Assembly (NCBI RefSeq): GCF_019468565.1
Contig: NZ_CP080521.1
Span: 558,001 to 622,000, forward strand
DNA: 64,000 nucleotides
Origin: Pseudonocardia sp. DSM 110487
Lineage (GTDB): Bacteria > Actinomycetota > Actinomycetes > Mycobacteriales > Pseudonocardiaceae
Reading direction: 5' to 3'
A model generated the notes under the pieces. The model made no database searches. It had not been told where the DNA came from and saw only the letters and a list, made by a program, of their open reading frames with translations. The position numbers were made by a program, and so were the translations under genes. Positions 52,034-59,167 of this stretch are shown here, one piece after another (positions within the stretch are counted from its first letter, which is position 1; each line of letters begins with the position of its first letter).

Positions 52034-52305
52034 GACGGTTCGCCTCCCCGCGTGGGGATTACGGCGATGGCGCGGTAACGGTCGCCGTGGTCGGTGTCGC
52101 CGCAGCCGTCACAGGACCAGGTGCTGAAACCGAGCTCTGTCCCATCGAGCAGGAGGGCGCGATGACCCCAGAGGCGATCCATGCCGGCAGCGGCAACTTC
52201 GGCGGCGTCGGTGCCGTCGTCGAACTCGCCATTTGTGATCAGGTGGATGCAGACGACACAGACGGCGAGGTGGGTGAGGTCGTATTGATCGCAGCCGGTG
52301 TTCAT
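52030..52305 (-). CDS. Cys-rich AICE protein, 91 aa
   Basis: A 91-residue protein with CVVCIHL near the N-terminus and TWSCDGCGDTDHGDRYRAIA near the C-terminus, forming one possible zinc site. The middle is acidic and helical (GEFDDGTDAAEVAAAG). The ATG at 52303-52305 overlaps the stop of the HTH gene as ATGA. Similar short CxxC proteins occur in other AICEs at this place; the role is unknown. Confidence 0.65.
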   Translation of the reverse strand: MNTGCDQYDLTHLAVCVVCIHLITNGEFDDGTDAAEVAAAGMDRLWGHRALLLDGTELGFSTWSCDGCGDTDHGDRYRAIAVIPTRGGEPS

Positions 52306-52544
52306 GACGGGTTGCCTCCCCAGCGTTGCTGGGCGGCTTGGCGAGTGATGCCCAGGCGGGAGGCGATGTCGTTCCAGGAGTAGCCGTTGGCGCGCAGGCC
52401 TCGGATGGCCAGGCCCATGGCGGCATCCAGGCTGGTGGCGATCTCCGCGAGTGCGGTAATGCCTTCGATGTCGCCTCGGGCGATGCGTCGGCCGTGGGCG
52501 GCGATGACGCGACGGGTGAAGGAGGCGTAGTCGTCGTTCTCCAC
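52302..52544 (-). CDS. HTH-containing AICE protein, 80 aa
   Basis: An 80-residue protein ending in a helix-turn-helix, GYSWNDIASRLGITRQAAQQ, with the final RWGG typical of AICE proteins of this kind. The N-terminus is MENDDYASFTRRVIAAHG. Relatives I know begin with a longer basic segment before VENDDY, and here the frame is open upstream (NRRNV) but has no other start codon. GTG at 52542-52544 is used. It probably binds DNA, perhaps controlling the small-gene operon. Confidence 0.75.
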   Translation of the reverse strand: MENDDYASFTRRVIAAHGRRIARGDIEGITALAEIATSLDAAMGLAIRGLRANGYSWNDIASRLGITRQAAQQRWGGNPS

Positions 52545-52631
52545 GACGTTGCGGCGGTTCCGGGATGCCCGAGTCGGGCGGGTGCCTGTGGGCCGGTTTT
52601 GGTGTCAAGGCTGGCTTGACAGTCGGCGCGC

Positions 52632-52790
52632 TCATCGCCTGGCCCGCAGGTGGGTGGCGGGCCGGACCATCACGGAGGCTCTGGGAGCCCGTGAGATGGT
52701 CAGGGAATCGGTGGTGGTCGCATCGGCGATCCGAACGAGGATTCCGAGCACGGCCAGGGCCACTAGCGCGGTCACGATCAGTGTGAACAT
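52632..52790 (-). CDS. small AICE membrane protein, 52 aa
   Basis: A 52-residue protein with an N-terminal membrane span, MFTLIVTALVALAVLGILV, followed by a basic tail (ISRAPRAS, HLRARR). AGGAGGA lies 8 bases before the ATG at 52788-52790, a near-perfect ribosome site. Small membrane proteins in this position, between the HTH gene and the translocase, are common in AICEs, where Spd-type proteins help spread the element in the mycelium. That role is inferred. Confidence 0.75.
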   Translation of the reverse strand: MFTLIVTALVALAVLGILVRIADATTTDSLTISRAPRASVMVRPATHLRARR

Positions 52791-52862
52791 GGGCAGACTC
52801 CTCCTGTTGTTCGAATAGCGAGTGCTATCCGGGGTGTAGGTACTGCTGAGTGGGATGAGGGT

Positions 52863-53693
52863 TTAGGCGGCAGGGTCGATGCCGCGCATGCGCAGCGCAG
52901 TGGCGATGACGGCGCGGATTTGCGCGTCGGTCAGGTATGCAGCCTTGAACCGGCGTGGGATGCCACCCTCGGCGAGGATCCAACCAACCCCGATGTCTTC
53001 GGGGCGGATGTTGCGGGCGGAGTAGCCTTCCTTGGCCCACCCGACAGCGAGGATGATGTCGCTGGATGAATCGGTGGTGCAGCGGAAAGCGACCCGGAAC
53101 CCGAACAGGTCCCGCAGGCTGGTGGGGATGATGTCGGCGGACGGGCGCTGAGTAGCAGCGATGACAATGATTCCGGCGGCGCGTCCGCGGGCGACCAGGT
53201 CGCGGACCAGGGTGCGGAACTCTTCCTGTTCCTCTTTGGTGCCGATGGTGACCGAGAAGAAGGCGAGTTCGTCGATGACGCAGACAATGACGTCCAGTCC
53301 GTCGGCGCGGGCGATCTTGCGGCGCTTGACCGCGTTGAGCTGGCGGTAGCGCATGTCCATCTCGGCCTGGAGTTCCCGCAGGCGGGTTAGGGCGTCGGTC
53401 ATGGAGTTGCCGACGAACACGTCGGCGATCTCTTCCCAGAGTCCGAGTTCCACGGTCTTGCCGTCGAACAGCCACAGTCGGGCATCGGAGCAGAGGGCGA
53501 CGTGGGCGATGATGGTGTTGAGCAGGCTGGACTTGCCCGAGCCTGGTTCGCCCCCGTCCAGCAGGTTGCGGTACATCAGGGTGACCTCGACGGGGAGGCC
53601 GTTCTCGTCGATCCCGAAGTAGATCGGGTCGTAGATCGAACGCGGTTCACAGGTGCGGCGGCGGGTGCGCCGGCGGTGGTGTGGGCGGGTCAT
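52863..53693 (-). CDS. FtsK/SpoIIIE-type DNA translocase (AICE transfer protein)
   Basis: A 276-residue ATPase with Walker A GGEPGSGKSSLLNTI (about residue 47) and Walker B VIVCVIDELAFF (about 140). SARNIRPEDIGVGWILAEGG near the C-terminus is the usual FtsK pattern. It lacks the N-terminal membrane spans of classical TraB and the C-terminal winged helix is short, as in the compact AICE-type FtsK proteins of ~300 residues. It should move double-stranded element DNA between cells. GYSARNI suggests it recognises a DNA target, which is unknown. Confidence 0.88.
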   Translation of the reverse strand: MTRPHHRRRTRRRTCEPRSIYDPIYFGIDENGLPVEVTLMYRNLLDGGEPGSGKSSLLNTIIAHVALCSDARLWLFDGKTVELGLWEEIADVFVGNSMTDALTRLRELQAEMDMRYRQLNAVKRRKIARADGLDVIVCVIDELAFFSVTIGTKEEQEEFRTLVRDLVARGRAAGIIVIAATQRPSADIIPTSLRDLFGFRVAFRCTTDSSSDIILAVGWAKEGYSARNIRPEDIGVGWILAEGGIPRRFKAAYLTDAQIRAVIATALRMRGIDPAA

Positions 53694-53837
53694 CGTGATC
53701 GGTGTCCTTCGCGAGTGGTTCTCTCTGTGTGGGTGTTCTCCTTGCGTGGGGTGGTCGGGGCTGGGATGCGAGCGCGGTTCCCCGGGGTGGGGGTGCGTGG
53801 GTCTCGCATCCCGGTCCCGTCCGGTGTGGACGGCCAG

Positions 53838-53969
53838 TTACTGGGGTCGGACCTCATCGGTCGGCTTGTCGTCCCCACCGCTGGTGGTGGTGGTGACGGG
53901 GGTGTCGTTGATGATGGTGTCGGCGATGCCGATCACTTCGGCGTTGATGGAGCCGATGTTGATTTCCAT
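53838..53969 (-). CDS. small AICE protein, 43 aa
   Basis: A 43-residue frame starting with ATG at 53967-53969, preceded by AAGGGCGAACCC. It begins MEINIGSINAEVIGIADTII and ends in a Thr-rich acidic tail. It ends 145 bases before the translocase gene. The third codon positions are strongly G/C-biased, as in the neighbours. No domain is recognised. Confidence 0.5.
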   Translation of the reverse strand: MEINIGSINAEVIGIADTIINDTPVTTTTSGGDDKPTDEVRPQ

Positions 53970-53987
53970 GGGTTCGCCCTTCTCGGG

Positions 53988-54305
53988 TCAGACGTAGTCG
54001 CTGACGTCCACTCCTCCGAACCCGGTGACAGATGGTTCGGAGTCCTTCTCGGTACCGGCCGGTGTGCTGGCCGGGGTCTTGCCGGTGTTGCGCGGGCCCG
54101 AACCGTTCGTGCTGTTGCCGTTGCGGGTGGCTTGCACGGTCGGGAAGTCCGCCGGTGCGTTGGGCTGCAGGGTGGATCGGTCCGGGAGCGGCGCGGTGGA
54201 GCCGTTCGCCGGTGGTGTGTCGTCCCCGTCGATGTCGTCCAGGACGGCGGGGCGCAGCACGGTGCGTGCGGAGAGTGGGTCGCGTCGAATGACGTCGACG
54301 ATCAC
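53988..54305 (-). CDS. putative AICE protein, 105 aa
   Basis: A frame of 105 codons with strong G/C third-position bias. It starts VIVDVIRRDPLSARTVLR and continues with a Pro/Thr/Asn-rich, probably disordered tail ending VDVSDYV. It may begin at GTG 54303-54305 or 54333-54335; either choice overlaps or abuts the divergent XRE gene, which casts some doubt. It lies 18 bases upstream of the 43-residue gene. No family known to me. Confidence 0.4.
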   Translation of the reverse strand: MIVDVIRRDPLSARTVLRPAVLDDIDGDDTPPANGSTAPLPDRSTLQPNAPADFPTVQATRNGNSTNGSGPRNTGKTPASTPAGTEKDSEPSVTGFGGVDVSDYV

Positions 54306-54921
54306 CAGTGCGGCCTGGTGGCGGGTGGGTGTCACCCGTGCCGATCTAGGGCTGTCGCAGGGCGCGCTAGCTCGCGCTGCAGGCGTAGATACGCGCCAGA
54401 TCCGCCGGTACGAGGCTGGTGAACAGCAGCCGTTGCTATCTGTCGCGATCGCGATCGCCGATGCCCTAGGTATCTCGGTCACTGAGCTGGCTGGCCGCTC
54501 TCCGAGCGGCGTCACCGTCACCGGCGACTGGTGGGCGTCCTGGCAAACGTCGCGCGATGGAGTAGAGAAGATCGCGACGCAGCCTGTACACATGCGACAA
54601 GAGGGCGAGATCGTCCACATCGCTGCCACCGAGCACGGGCTGAGCGCAGAAGAGGGCGGCTACCTCTGGACAGGGGAGTGCCGCCTCTGGGACAACCAGG
54701 TCCTCACCGGCTGGTACGCGGCAAACGAGGGCACGGTCCGATCCAAGGGGACCATGTACCTGTTCATGAAGCACGCGCACGGCATCCACATGATCGGCCG
54801 ATGGGTCGGTCTCGGCTATGACGACCAGGTCATGACCGGTTGGGCCACGATGGGCAAGACGCGCGATGACTCTGAGCAGGCGATGACCGAACTGATCGCC
54901 GAGCGCGGGACGACGCCATGA
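54289..54921 (+). CDS. XRE family regulator with C-terminal sensor-like domain
   Basis: A 210-residue regulator. The helix-turn-helix is TRADLGLSQGALARAAGV followed by RQIRRYEAGEQQP (about residues 16-50), the Cro/CI pattern. The rest (GEIVHIAATEHGLSAEEGGY and MYLFMKHAHGIHMIGRWVGL) is a beta-rich domain found with such regulators in AICEs, of unknown ligand. ATG 54289 and GTG 54325 are possible starts. It is divergent from the tra side, as expected for the element's transfer repressor, and its stop overlaps cutA (ATGA). Confidence 0.8.
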   Translation: MTSTITSAAWWRVGVTRADLGLSQGALARAAGVDTRQIRRYEAGEQQPLLSVAIAIADALGISVTELAGRSPSGVTVTGDWWASWQTSRDGVEKIATQPVHMRQEGEIVHIAATEHGLSAEEGGYLWTGECRLWDNQVLTGWYAANEGTVRSKGTMYLFMKHAHGIHMIGRWVGLGYDDQVMTGWATMGKTRDDSEQAMTELIAERGTTP

Positions 54922-55262
54922 CCGAGCTATGCGAAGTGGTGATCACTGCACCCGATCCCGCGTGGCTTCGCAGCTTCACGCGCGAGCTCGTGGACCGGCG
55001 TCTCTGTTCGAGCGTCCACAACTTCACCCCTGTCCACTCGATCTACCGGTGGCAGGGTGAGGTCCATGAGCGCACCGAGGGGCGCGCCTCCCTGCATACG
55101 CGACGTGCGCTCGTTCCTGAGATCGTCCAGTACGCCAAGGAACGCCACCCGTACCAGGTGCCCGGAGTCAGCGCCCGGCCGATCTACGACGGCAACCCTG
55201 AGTATCTCGACTGGATCGCTGCTGAGACCGACCCGTCGGCCGGTGGTGCTGAAGGCTCGTGA
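54918..55262 (+). CDS. cutA: CutA-like divalent-cation tolerance protein
   Basis: A 114-residue ferredoxin-like protein of the CutA1 family, with VVITAPDPAWLRSFTRELVD, the SSVHNFTPVHSIYRWQGEV core (conserved YxWxGxV) and the C-terminal GNPEYLDWI. CutA proteins form trimers and are linked to copper tolerance, but their true role is debated. As AICE cargo it is unusual. The four-base overlaps on both sides tie it to the XRE regulator and the VOC gene in one operon. Confidence 0.9.
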   Translation: MTELCEVVITAPDPAWLRSFTRELVDRRLCSSVHNFTPVHSIYRWQGEVHERTEGRASLHTRRALVPEIVQYAKERHPYQVPGVSARPIYDGNPEYLDWIAAETDPSAGGAEGS

Positions 55263-55678
55263 CCTCGCATCGCAGCCGTGTGGCCCACTTCGTGGTCGAC
55301 GTGGGAGACCTTGAACGAGGCGCTGCCTTCTGGATCGCCGCTCTCGGTGCCACCGAGGAGCCCTTGGATCCCAAAAGCAGTGCGGTGTACCGCCGGCTTC
55401 GGCTGCCCGATGCTCCGGTTCGTGTACTGCTTCAGCTCACGTCTGATCCCAAGTCGCACAAAGAGCGGATGCATCTCGACCTCGAGACCGACGATGTGGA
55501 GACCGAAGTCCGCAGGCTGGAAGCACTCGGAGCCACACGGTGGAGCCGTCAGCAGGAGCGCGGGCACGACTTCTGGGTGATGCGGGACCCGTGGGGCAAC
55601 GAATTCTGTGTGCTGCAGACGGAGTTCCCCGATCTCCTCGCGCAGCGACCGTCGTGGGCAGCACGCGACACCTGGTGA
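55259..55678 (+). CDS. VOC family protein (AICE cargo)
   Basis: A 139-residue glyoxalase-fold protein: VAHFVVDVGDLERGAAFW at the start and VMRDPWGNEFCVLQ near the end, where the late Glu is the usual metal ligand. GTG at 55259 overlaps the cutA stop. It belongs to the glyoxalase_6-like group of single-domain VOC proteins, with no known substrate. Co-transcription with cutA suggests a small stress or resistance function brought by the element. Confidence 0.85.
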   Translation: MTSHRSRVAHFVVDVGDLERGAAFWIAALGATEEPLDPKSSAVYRRLRLPDAPVRVLLQLTSDPKSHKERMHLDLETDDVETEVRRLEALGATRWSRQQERGHDFWVMRDPWGNEFCVLQTEFPDLLAQRPSWAARDTW

Positions 55679-55699
55679 GAACTTTCTATACGTCTTCAA

Positions 55700-55816
55700 G
55701 CCGCCCCCATCCGGGGGCGGGCCGGACTGCGTCCGGACGGCATGCGCGGCCGCTTCCTTGCCGCTCCGCTCACGGGCGGCCGCGCGCCTATGGGCCGCCG
55801 GCCATGCGCCGGCAAT
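55700..55816. other. GC-rich multiple-hairpin region of the AICE
   Basis: Immediately after the cargo operon come several strong stems. CGCCCCC/GGGGGCG lies at about 55703-55720, TCCGGAC-type dyads follow near 55722-55740, and a longer GCGGCCGC pair (about 55746 and 55786) encloses a GC-rich loop. The first should terminate the XRE-cutA-VOC transcript. I recall very similar sequences at the same place in other AICEs and plasmids of Streptomyces, so a cis-acting role in replication or transfer is possible. Confidence 0.5.
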
Positions 55817-55870
55817 GGGAAGCTGAGCGACGTCGAGTAGTGGTCATCCCCGCTGGCCGCAGATCGTCTT

Positions 55871-56003
55871 ACATGATCGCGAGGAGTCAACCCCGCTGCG
55901 CGCCCCGATCCCGCCGGTGGCCTCGCTGGCAGGGCCTGCGCCAGTTGCGTCAGCGGTCGGGTAGCGGGATCGGGGGTTCCGGGTTGACACCTCGTGATCA
56001 TGT
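55871..56003. other. 133-bp nested palindrome, candidate single-strand origin or transfer locus
   Basis: Two nested inverted repeats. The outer arms, 55871-55893 and 55981-56003, match at 21 of 23 positions (ACATGATC.CGAGG.GTCAACCC). The inner arms, CCCCGATCCCGC at 55903-55914 and its exact complement at 55964-55975, pair perfectly. The 49-base loop has a smaller CTGGC/GCCAG stem. No gene covers it. Rolling-circle elements need a folded single-strand origin, and AICEs need a cis transfer locus; either would look like this. Confidence 0.6.
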
Positions 56004-56076
56004 GAAGAGCCGGCCAGGATCGCGGGGATGGGGGCGAGTGGCCGCCCAGCGCCGGGAGACCGTTGGTCGGCTGTCG

Positions 56077-56598
56077 TCAGGCGTCGTCCGACCCTTCAAG
56101 GGTGAGCTGGCGTCGGTGGTGGTCAAAGTGCTGGGTACCGAAGTGGTAGACGTCGAGCACGCTCATGGTGGGCTTGAAGTAGGGATCCCACGCGGTCGGA
56201 ACGTGCATCGTGAGCGCGAGGCTCCGTTCGGTCTCGGCCGCGAGGGTGCGCTGAAGGCCACGCATGATCCAGTCGAGCACGGCGGTCATCGCGCGTGGCG
56301 AGAGGATCTGCCCGCCGACGCATGAGCCCAAGTAGTTGATCAGATGGAAGGGTTGGCGGCCGGCGTTCAGCGTGGCGGCGAATCCCCGGCTGTGCCCGAG
56401 TCTGCCGAGAGTGCGCACCAGAGGGAGCAGGGTACGGACGACGGCGTAGCCGAGCACCATGTGAAACAGCAGTTGGCGGTTCGTCCACCTGGTGCCGTTC
56501 GAGGGACGCCGCAGGTCGTGAGCTGACGAAGCGTGGACGAGTTGGTGAAACTCGGCCTGCGCCCGCCGCATCTCGTCGCTGATCTTGACCTGTTCCAT
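56077..56598 (-). CDS. DinB-like (DinB_2 superfamily) protein
   Basis: A 173-residue four-helix-bundle protein. FHQLVHASSAHDLRRPSNGT followed by RWTNRQLLFHMVLGY, and late YHFGTQHFDHHRRQL, are the helices that hold the three metal-ligand histidines in DinB/YfiT-like proteins. Many members are thiol transferases that use mycothiol or bacillithiol; in an actinobacterium a mycothiol-dependent enzyme is plausible. The gene is antisense to its AICE neighbours and may be separate cargo. Confidence 0.75.
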   Translation of the reverse strand: MEQVKISDEMRRAQAEFHQLVHASSAHDLRRPSNGTRWTNRQLLFHMVLGYAVVRTLLPLVRTLGRLGHSRGFAATLNAGRQPFHLINYLGSCVGGQILSPRAMTAVLDWIMRGLQRTLAAETERSLALTMHVPTAWDPYFKPTMSVLDVYHFGTQHFDHHRRQLTLEGSDDA

Positions 56599-56673
56599 GC
56601 GGACCCGCTCCGTTTGCTCAGGGCCGAGGACCCAGCTGGGACCGTCTCCGATGCCCTACCATCCCCCAAAGCC

Positions 56674-56708
56674 GCTTCCCCCGGCCACACATTCGTGAAG
56701 GGGGAAGC
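56674..56708 (+). promoter_or_regulatory. hairpin covering the ribosome site of the 101-residue gene
   Basis: GCTTCCCCC (56674-56682) pairs perfectly with GGGGGAAGC (56700-56708), two bases before the ATG at 56710. The GGGGGA of the second arm is the only ribosome site available. If the transcript begins before 56674 the site is buried, so translation may be conditional. Confidence 0.6.
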
Positions 56709-56709
56709 C

Positions 56710-57015
56710 ATGTACAAGCCATGGTCCGCATCGCACGCTCAGCCGCCACCGCCGTTGGACCGCCCGGTCTGGGTCAACCTTGAGGCGTTCTGGGGTCCGC
56801 CCGACGATGGCACTGCCGGGGCTGACGATCCCCCGCCTGGCGGCCTCCTCGTCGCCACAGGCCGCGTCCCTGGCCTACTGAAGCGCTGGGTCCGCTCCAC
56901 AGACGGTCGGTGGTTCGGCCGTGTGAACTTCAAGATCACTGACTCGTACGGCGCCGAGGTGACCGAACACGTATCGGTGCTCGTGCCATCACACGCCTTG
57001 ACGCCCCGCTCCTGA
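56710..57015 (+). CDS. hypothetical AICE protein, 101 aa
   Basis: A 101-residue protein starting MYKPWSASHAQPPPPLDRPV, with a beta-rich middle (GGLLVATGRVPGLLKRWVRS) and WFGRVNFKITDSYGAEVTEH. The frame is open to 56533, but the ATG at 56710 directly follows GGGGGAAGCC. No known domain. It is the last compositionally normal gene before the AT-richer orphan at 57318. The 302 bases after its stop contain nothing that I can support. Confidence 0.6.
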   Translation: MYKPWSASHAQPPPPLDRPVWVNLEAFWGPPDDGTAGADDPPPGGLLVATGRVPGLLKRWVRSTDGRWFGRVNFKITDSYGAEVTEHVSVLVPSHALTPRS

Positions 57016-57317
57016 GCGCACACCCAGCACTGCTGACAGCACACCCTGACAGCAACGACCCCGACACCTGGGCCATCGTCAGCACACCCCTGCTCCAAGG
57101 CAGCCCAGGTCATCGACCGTCCCAGACCATCAGAGACACCAAGATCCCGATTTTGGTTCCGATGGCTCGTCGCAGATACCTGCAACCTCACACCTCGTCC
57201 TGATCGAGTATCACAGCGCGAACTACACGCCTCTCCGACCTGTACACGGAGATTGCTTCGGGGTGGCCCGTGGCCGGCGCGTGTCATGCCCTCCAAGCGT
57301 CTGGAGGAGTGGATCTC
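57016..57317. other. intergenic, no feature recognised
   Basis: These 302 bases lie between the 101-residue gene and the 233-residue orphan. They have short GACAGCA and GTCAGCA-like direct repeats near 57030-57085 and a lower GC content towards the right. No convincing coding frame, hairpin or operator was seen. A promoter for the orphan gene must lie here if that gene is expressed. Confidence 0.4.
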
Positions 57318-58019
57318 ATGGTGTGGACAAGATCCGACAGGATCTCAGCAGGCAGCTTGGCGATAGCCTCCTTGGCCCTGTTGTACGGACCTGTAAAGGA
57401 CTATCAAACAGCGGCAAGTGTACCTTCGGGCCAGATTGTAATTGGAAAATGTTTAGCGCCAGAGCGAGAGGGTTCATCTGCTATGGATTCAACCCGTGAG
57501 TCGGTCCCGGATCAATCGCCAGATGCAGAACCGGACCAAGCGGGACCATTACCTCCTCCCACTCCAAATGTGCCGGCGCCAACCGGCACGTTGGACACCA
57601 CCTGTCGTGTCCAGTATGACGAGACACTCGTTCCGGATCCGCCGGCTTCAGATTATGATGATGTTGTCTTTGACAAGGTGCAGATCAATGGAAGCTCGGA
57701 TAATGTCCCTGCAGATAGGGACTTGTGGATCGTACTCCGCCCCGAGGATGACGGACAGTACTACCCGGTGGCGCGCGCAAGAAGGCTGGGCGATGGCGCT
57801 TGGAGCCTGGGGGATTCATCTCTAGATTTAGTTCAAATACCCAAATCGGGAATCACATATGATATCTTCCTGTATATGGCCGACAGTCAGCCATCGCGTC
57901 AACTGGCGACGTGGGATGAGAGAGAAGACAGGAAGCCTAGAGAGCAGTATGAGGGTATGCCAAGTCTCCCTCCAAATCTCGTCCTCTTGGGCTCGGAGTC
58001 GATTGAGCGACCGATATAG
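57318..58019 (+). CDS. orphan protein, 233 aa, AT-richer than its surroundings
   Basis: A 233-residue protein with codon use far less G/C-biased than its neighbours (many A/T third positions), a sign of transfer from another source. A short hydrophobic segment (AGSLAIASLALLYG, about 10-23) may anchor it, followed by an acidic Pro-rich linker. A C-terminal beta-rich domain (~115-215) contains DRDLWIVLRPEDDGQYYPVA and GITYDIFLYMADSQP. GGAG precedes the ATG at 57318. I do not recognise the domain. It sits at the attR end of the element, the typical place for late-acquired cargo. Confidence 0.65.
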   Translation: MVWTRSDRISAGSLAIASLALLYGPVKDYQTAASVPSGQIVIGKCLAPEREGSSAMDSTRESVPDQSPDAEPDQAGPLPPPTPNVPAPTGTLDTTCRVQYDETLVPDPPASDYDDVVFDKVQINGSSDNVPADRDLWIVLRPEDDGQYYPVARARRLGDGAWSLGDSSLDLVQIPKSGITYDIFLYMADSQPSRQLATWDEREDRKPREQYEGMPSLPPNLVLLGSESIERPI

Positions 58020-58181
58020 AACCTTGGAAGCGGAATCCTGGCTCGAAGTACCACCCAGGCTGTCCCGGATGAGTCAGGCCAGATGAGCTGTCAAGCGGAG
58101 GGGACTGCTCACGCGTCCGCCTGTGCTACGAACCATCCCTCACGTCCTACTCACGTCAATGGTCCGGAACTGACGCTCAGA

Positions 58182-58214
58182 AAGTAGAAGCGATCGGAAA
58201 TCGCGATGCTACTT
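58182..58214. repeat. imperfect inverted repeat near attR
   Basis: AAGTAG (58182-58187) and GCGAT (58190-58194) are inverted at 58200-58204 and 58209-58214. Lying 63 bases inside the right attachment site, it could be an arm-type site for the integrase or excisionase. No matching copy was found next to attL. Confidence 0.4.
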
Positions 58215-58276
58215 GCGCCCAGGTATGGGCCCAGTTCAGTCGCGACCGGCAACGTCCAGTCAAGTAGATCTTGAAA

Positions 58277-58311
58277 CCGCGGGTTCAGGGTTCGATCCCC
58301 TGGGGGCCCAC
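58277..58311. repeat. attR: right 35-bp direct repeat
   Basis: Identical to 47718-47752, the 3' part of tRNA-Lys. Preceded by GAAA instead of the anticodon loop, so no second tRNA is formed. The bases just outside it match the integrase-proximal side of attL (CCGCTGGTCACGGG at 58317-58330), which suggests that this copy was once the tRNA-side site of an older element. Confidence 0.92.
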
Positions 58312-58348
58312 AACATCCGCTGGTCACGGGCTCGCTGGTGATCTCGGG

Positions 58349-58621
58349 TCAAGATCCAGGGACACTTTTGGGACTCGTTTCGTCCGCTGGCACGCCGAAC
58401 AGCCCCTCCGGCACCTCTGCCGTCTGGCGGTCGGTGACGCGGACCTCCCGCCACACCCACCGGTCGTTCGATGGATCTCGCCAGTTGCCGAGCGAATCGG
58501 GGAACACGGCCTCCACACTCGGGCCGATCGCCAGCCGGCGGCGCTTCAACATCGTGACCGCCCACGACGGCGACGGGATCAGCCGCTCACCCTTCCGCCC
58601 GCTCTTCGTCGACGGCGCGGT
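58349..58621 (-). pseudogene. integrase remnant A (central catalytic part)
   Basis: A minus-strand frame without a good start resembles the middle of a tyrosine recombinase: KSGRKGERLIPSPSWAVTML followed by KRRR, then VFPDSLGNWRDPSN and WREVR. The PSWAVxMLxRRR...VFPDSLGxWRDPSN pattern is common in actinobacterial integrases. It is cut by a stop at its 5' end (58622-58624), and the His/Tyr part is missing. It lies at the same distance from the repeat as int does from attL. Confidence 0.7.
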
Positions 58622-58635
58622 CTAACGTCGCCACC

Positions 58636-59112
58636 ATGGCAGCACGCTGGGACGGGGATGACCGGGGCTACGGCGTCGCGGACGCCGTACAGCTCGTTGC
58701 GGGCGCCAACGAGCTGGTTGCGGCATTCAGGGAACCCATGTGGGTAGCTGAACAGCCTGAGGTCCACCTCTTGCCGCACGTCGTAGCGTGGATTGAGCAG
58801 GACCGTAACCTCGTGTTGATCAATGCGGAGACCGACGGCGCGGGTGCGTACATCATCAATCTGGAATGGCGTGGTGCAACAGGCAGCGTCGGAGGCGCAA
58901 GGGCCGCTGTCTTTGCTCTTGTTGGGTCCTTTGCCGAAGGAGCGACGTACGTGAGGCAACGGCGGGTCGCGAGTAATGGCGACTCCGTGCCGACGCTGAT
59001 GTTCCAGGTCGGTACCGGTGAGATCGCTTCAGACGCTCGGTTCGAGCCCCACGGTCATGTCGTAGTGATCAACCTGACCGGCGTGCTAGCTCACGTTCTT
59101 CCGCTTGCGTGA
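58636..59112 (+). CDS. hypothetical protein, 158 aa
   Basis: A 158-residue frame with ATG at 58636. It has an acidic, alternating pattern (EQPEVHLLPHVVAWIEQDRN and LVLINAETDGAGAYIINLEW) that looks like a real alpha/beta domain, and the helical AAVFALVGSFAEGATYV. Its last eight or so codons read through the antisense integrase remnant at 59090, so the natural C-terminus may be lost. No family is known to me. It may be leftover cargo of the older element. Confidence 0.5.
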   Translation: MAARWDGDDRGYGVADAVQLVAGANELVAAFREPMWVAEQPEVHLLPHVVAWIEQDRNLVLINAETDGAGAYIINLEWRGATGSVGGARAAVFALVGSFAEGATYVRQRRVASNGDSVPTLMFQVGTGEIASDARFEPHGHVVVINLTGVLAHVLPLA

Positions 59113-59167
59113 AGATCTCCAGCATCTCAGCGGCATTGCGGGAGACGGTCTTACGGCCGACGTAGGT
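59090..59167 (-). pseudogene. integrase remnant B (C-terminal 26 codons)
   Basis: On the minus strand, 26 codons (TYVGRKTVSR, then NAAEMLEIFTQAEERE) match the end of the intact integrase at 21 positions, including the nucleophile Tyr. The rest of the gene is gone. Because this C-terminal piece lies further right than the central piece A, while one minus-strand gene would run the other way, A and B come from different integrase genes. Confidence 0.8.

Noticed and set aside
54025..54288. An 88-residue N-terminal extension of the AICE XRE regulator
   Set aside because: The extension has no homology, is the antisense of a Pro/Thr-rich frame, and the helix-turn-helix starts normally from 54289 or 54325.
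58260..58320. A second tRNA-Lys gene at attR
   Set aside because: Only the 3' part from the anticodon stem is present; the acceptor 5' half, D-arm and anticodon loop are missing.
59000..59100. A third attachment-site copy left of integrase remnant B
   Set aside because: I looked for the GGTTCAGGGTTCGATCC core around 59000-59260 and found nothing similar.
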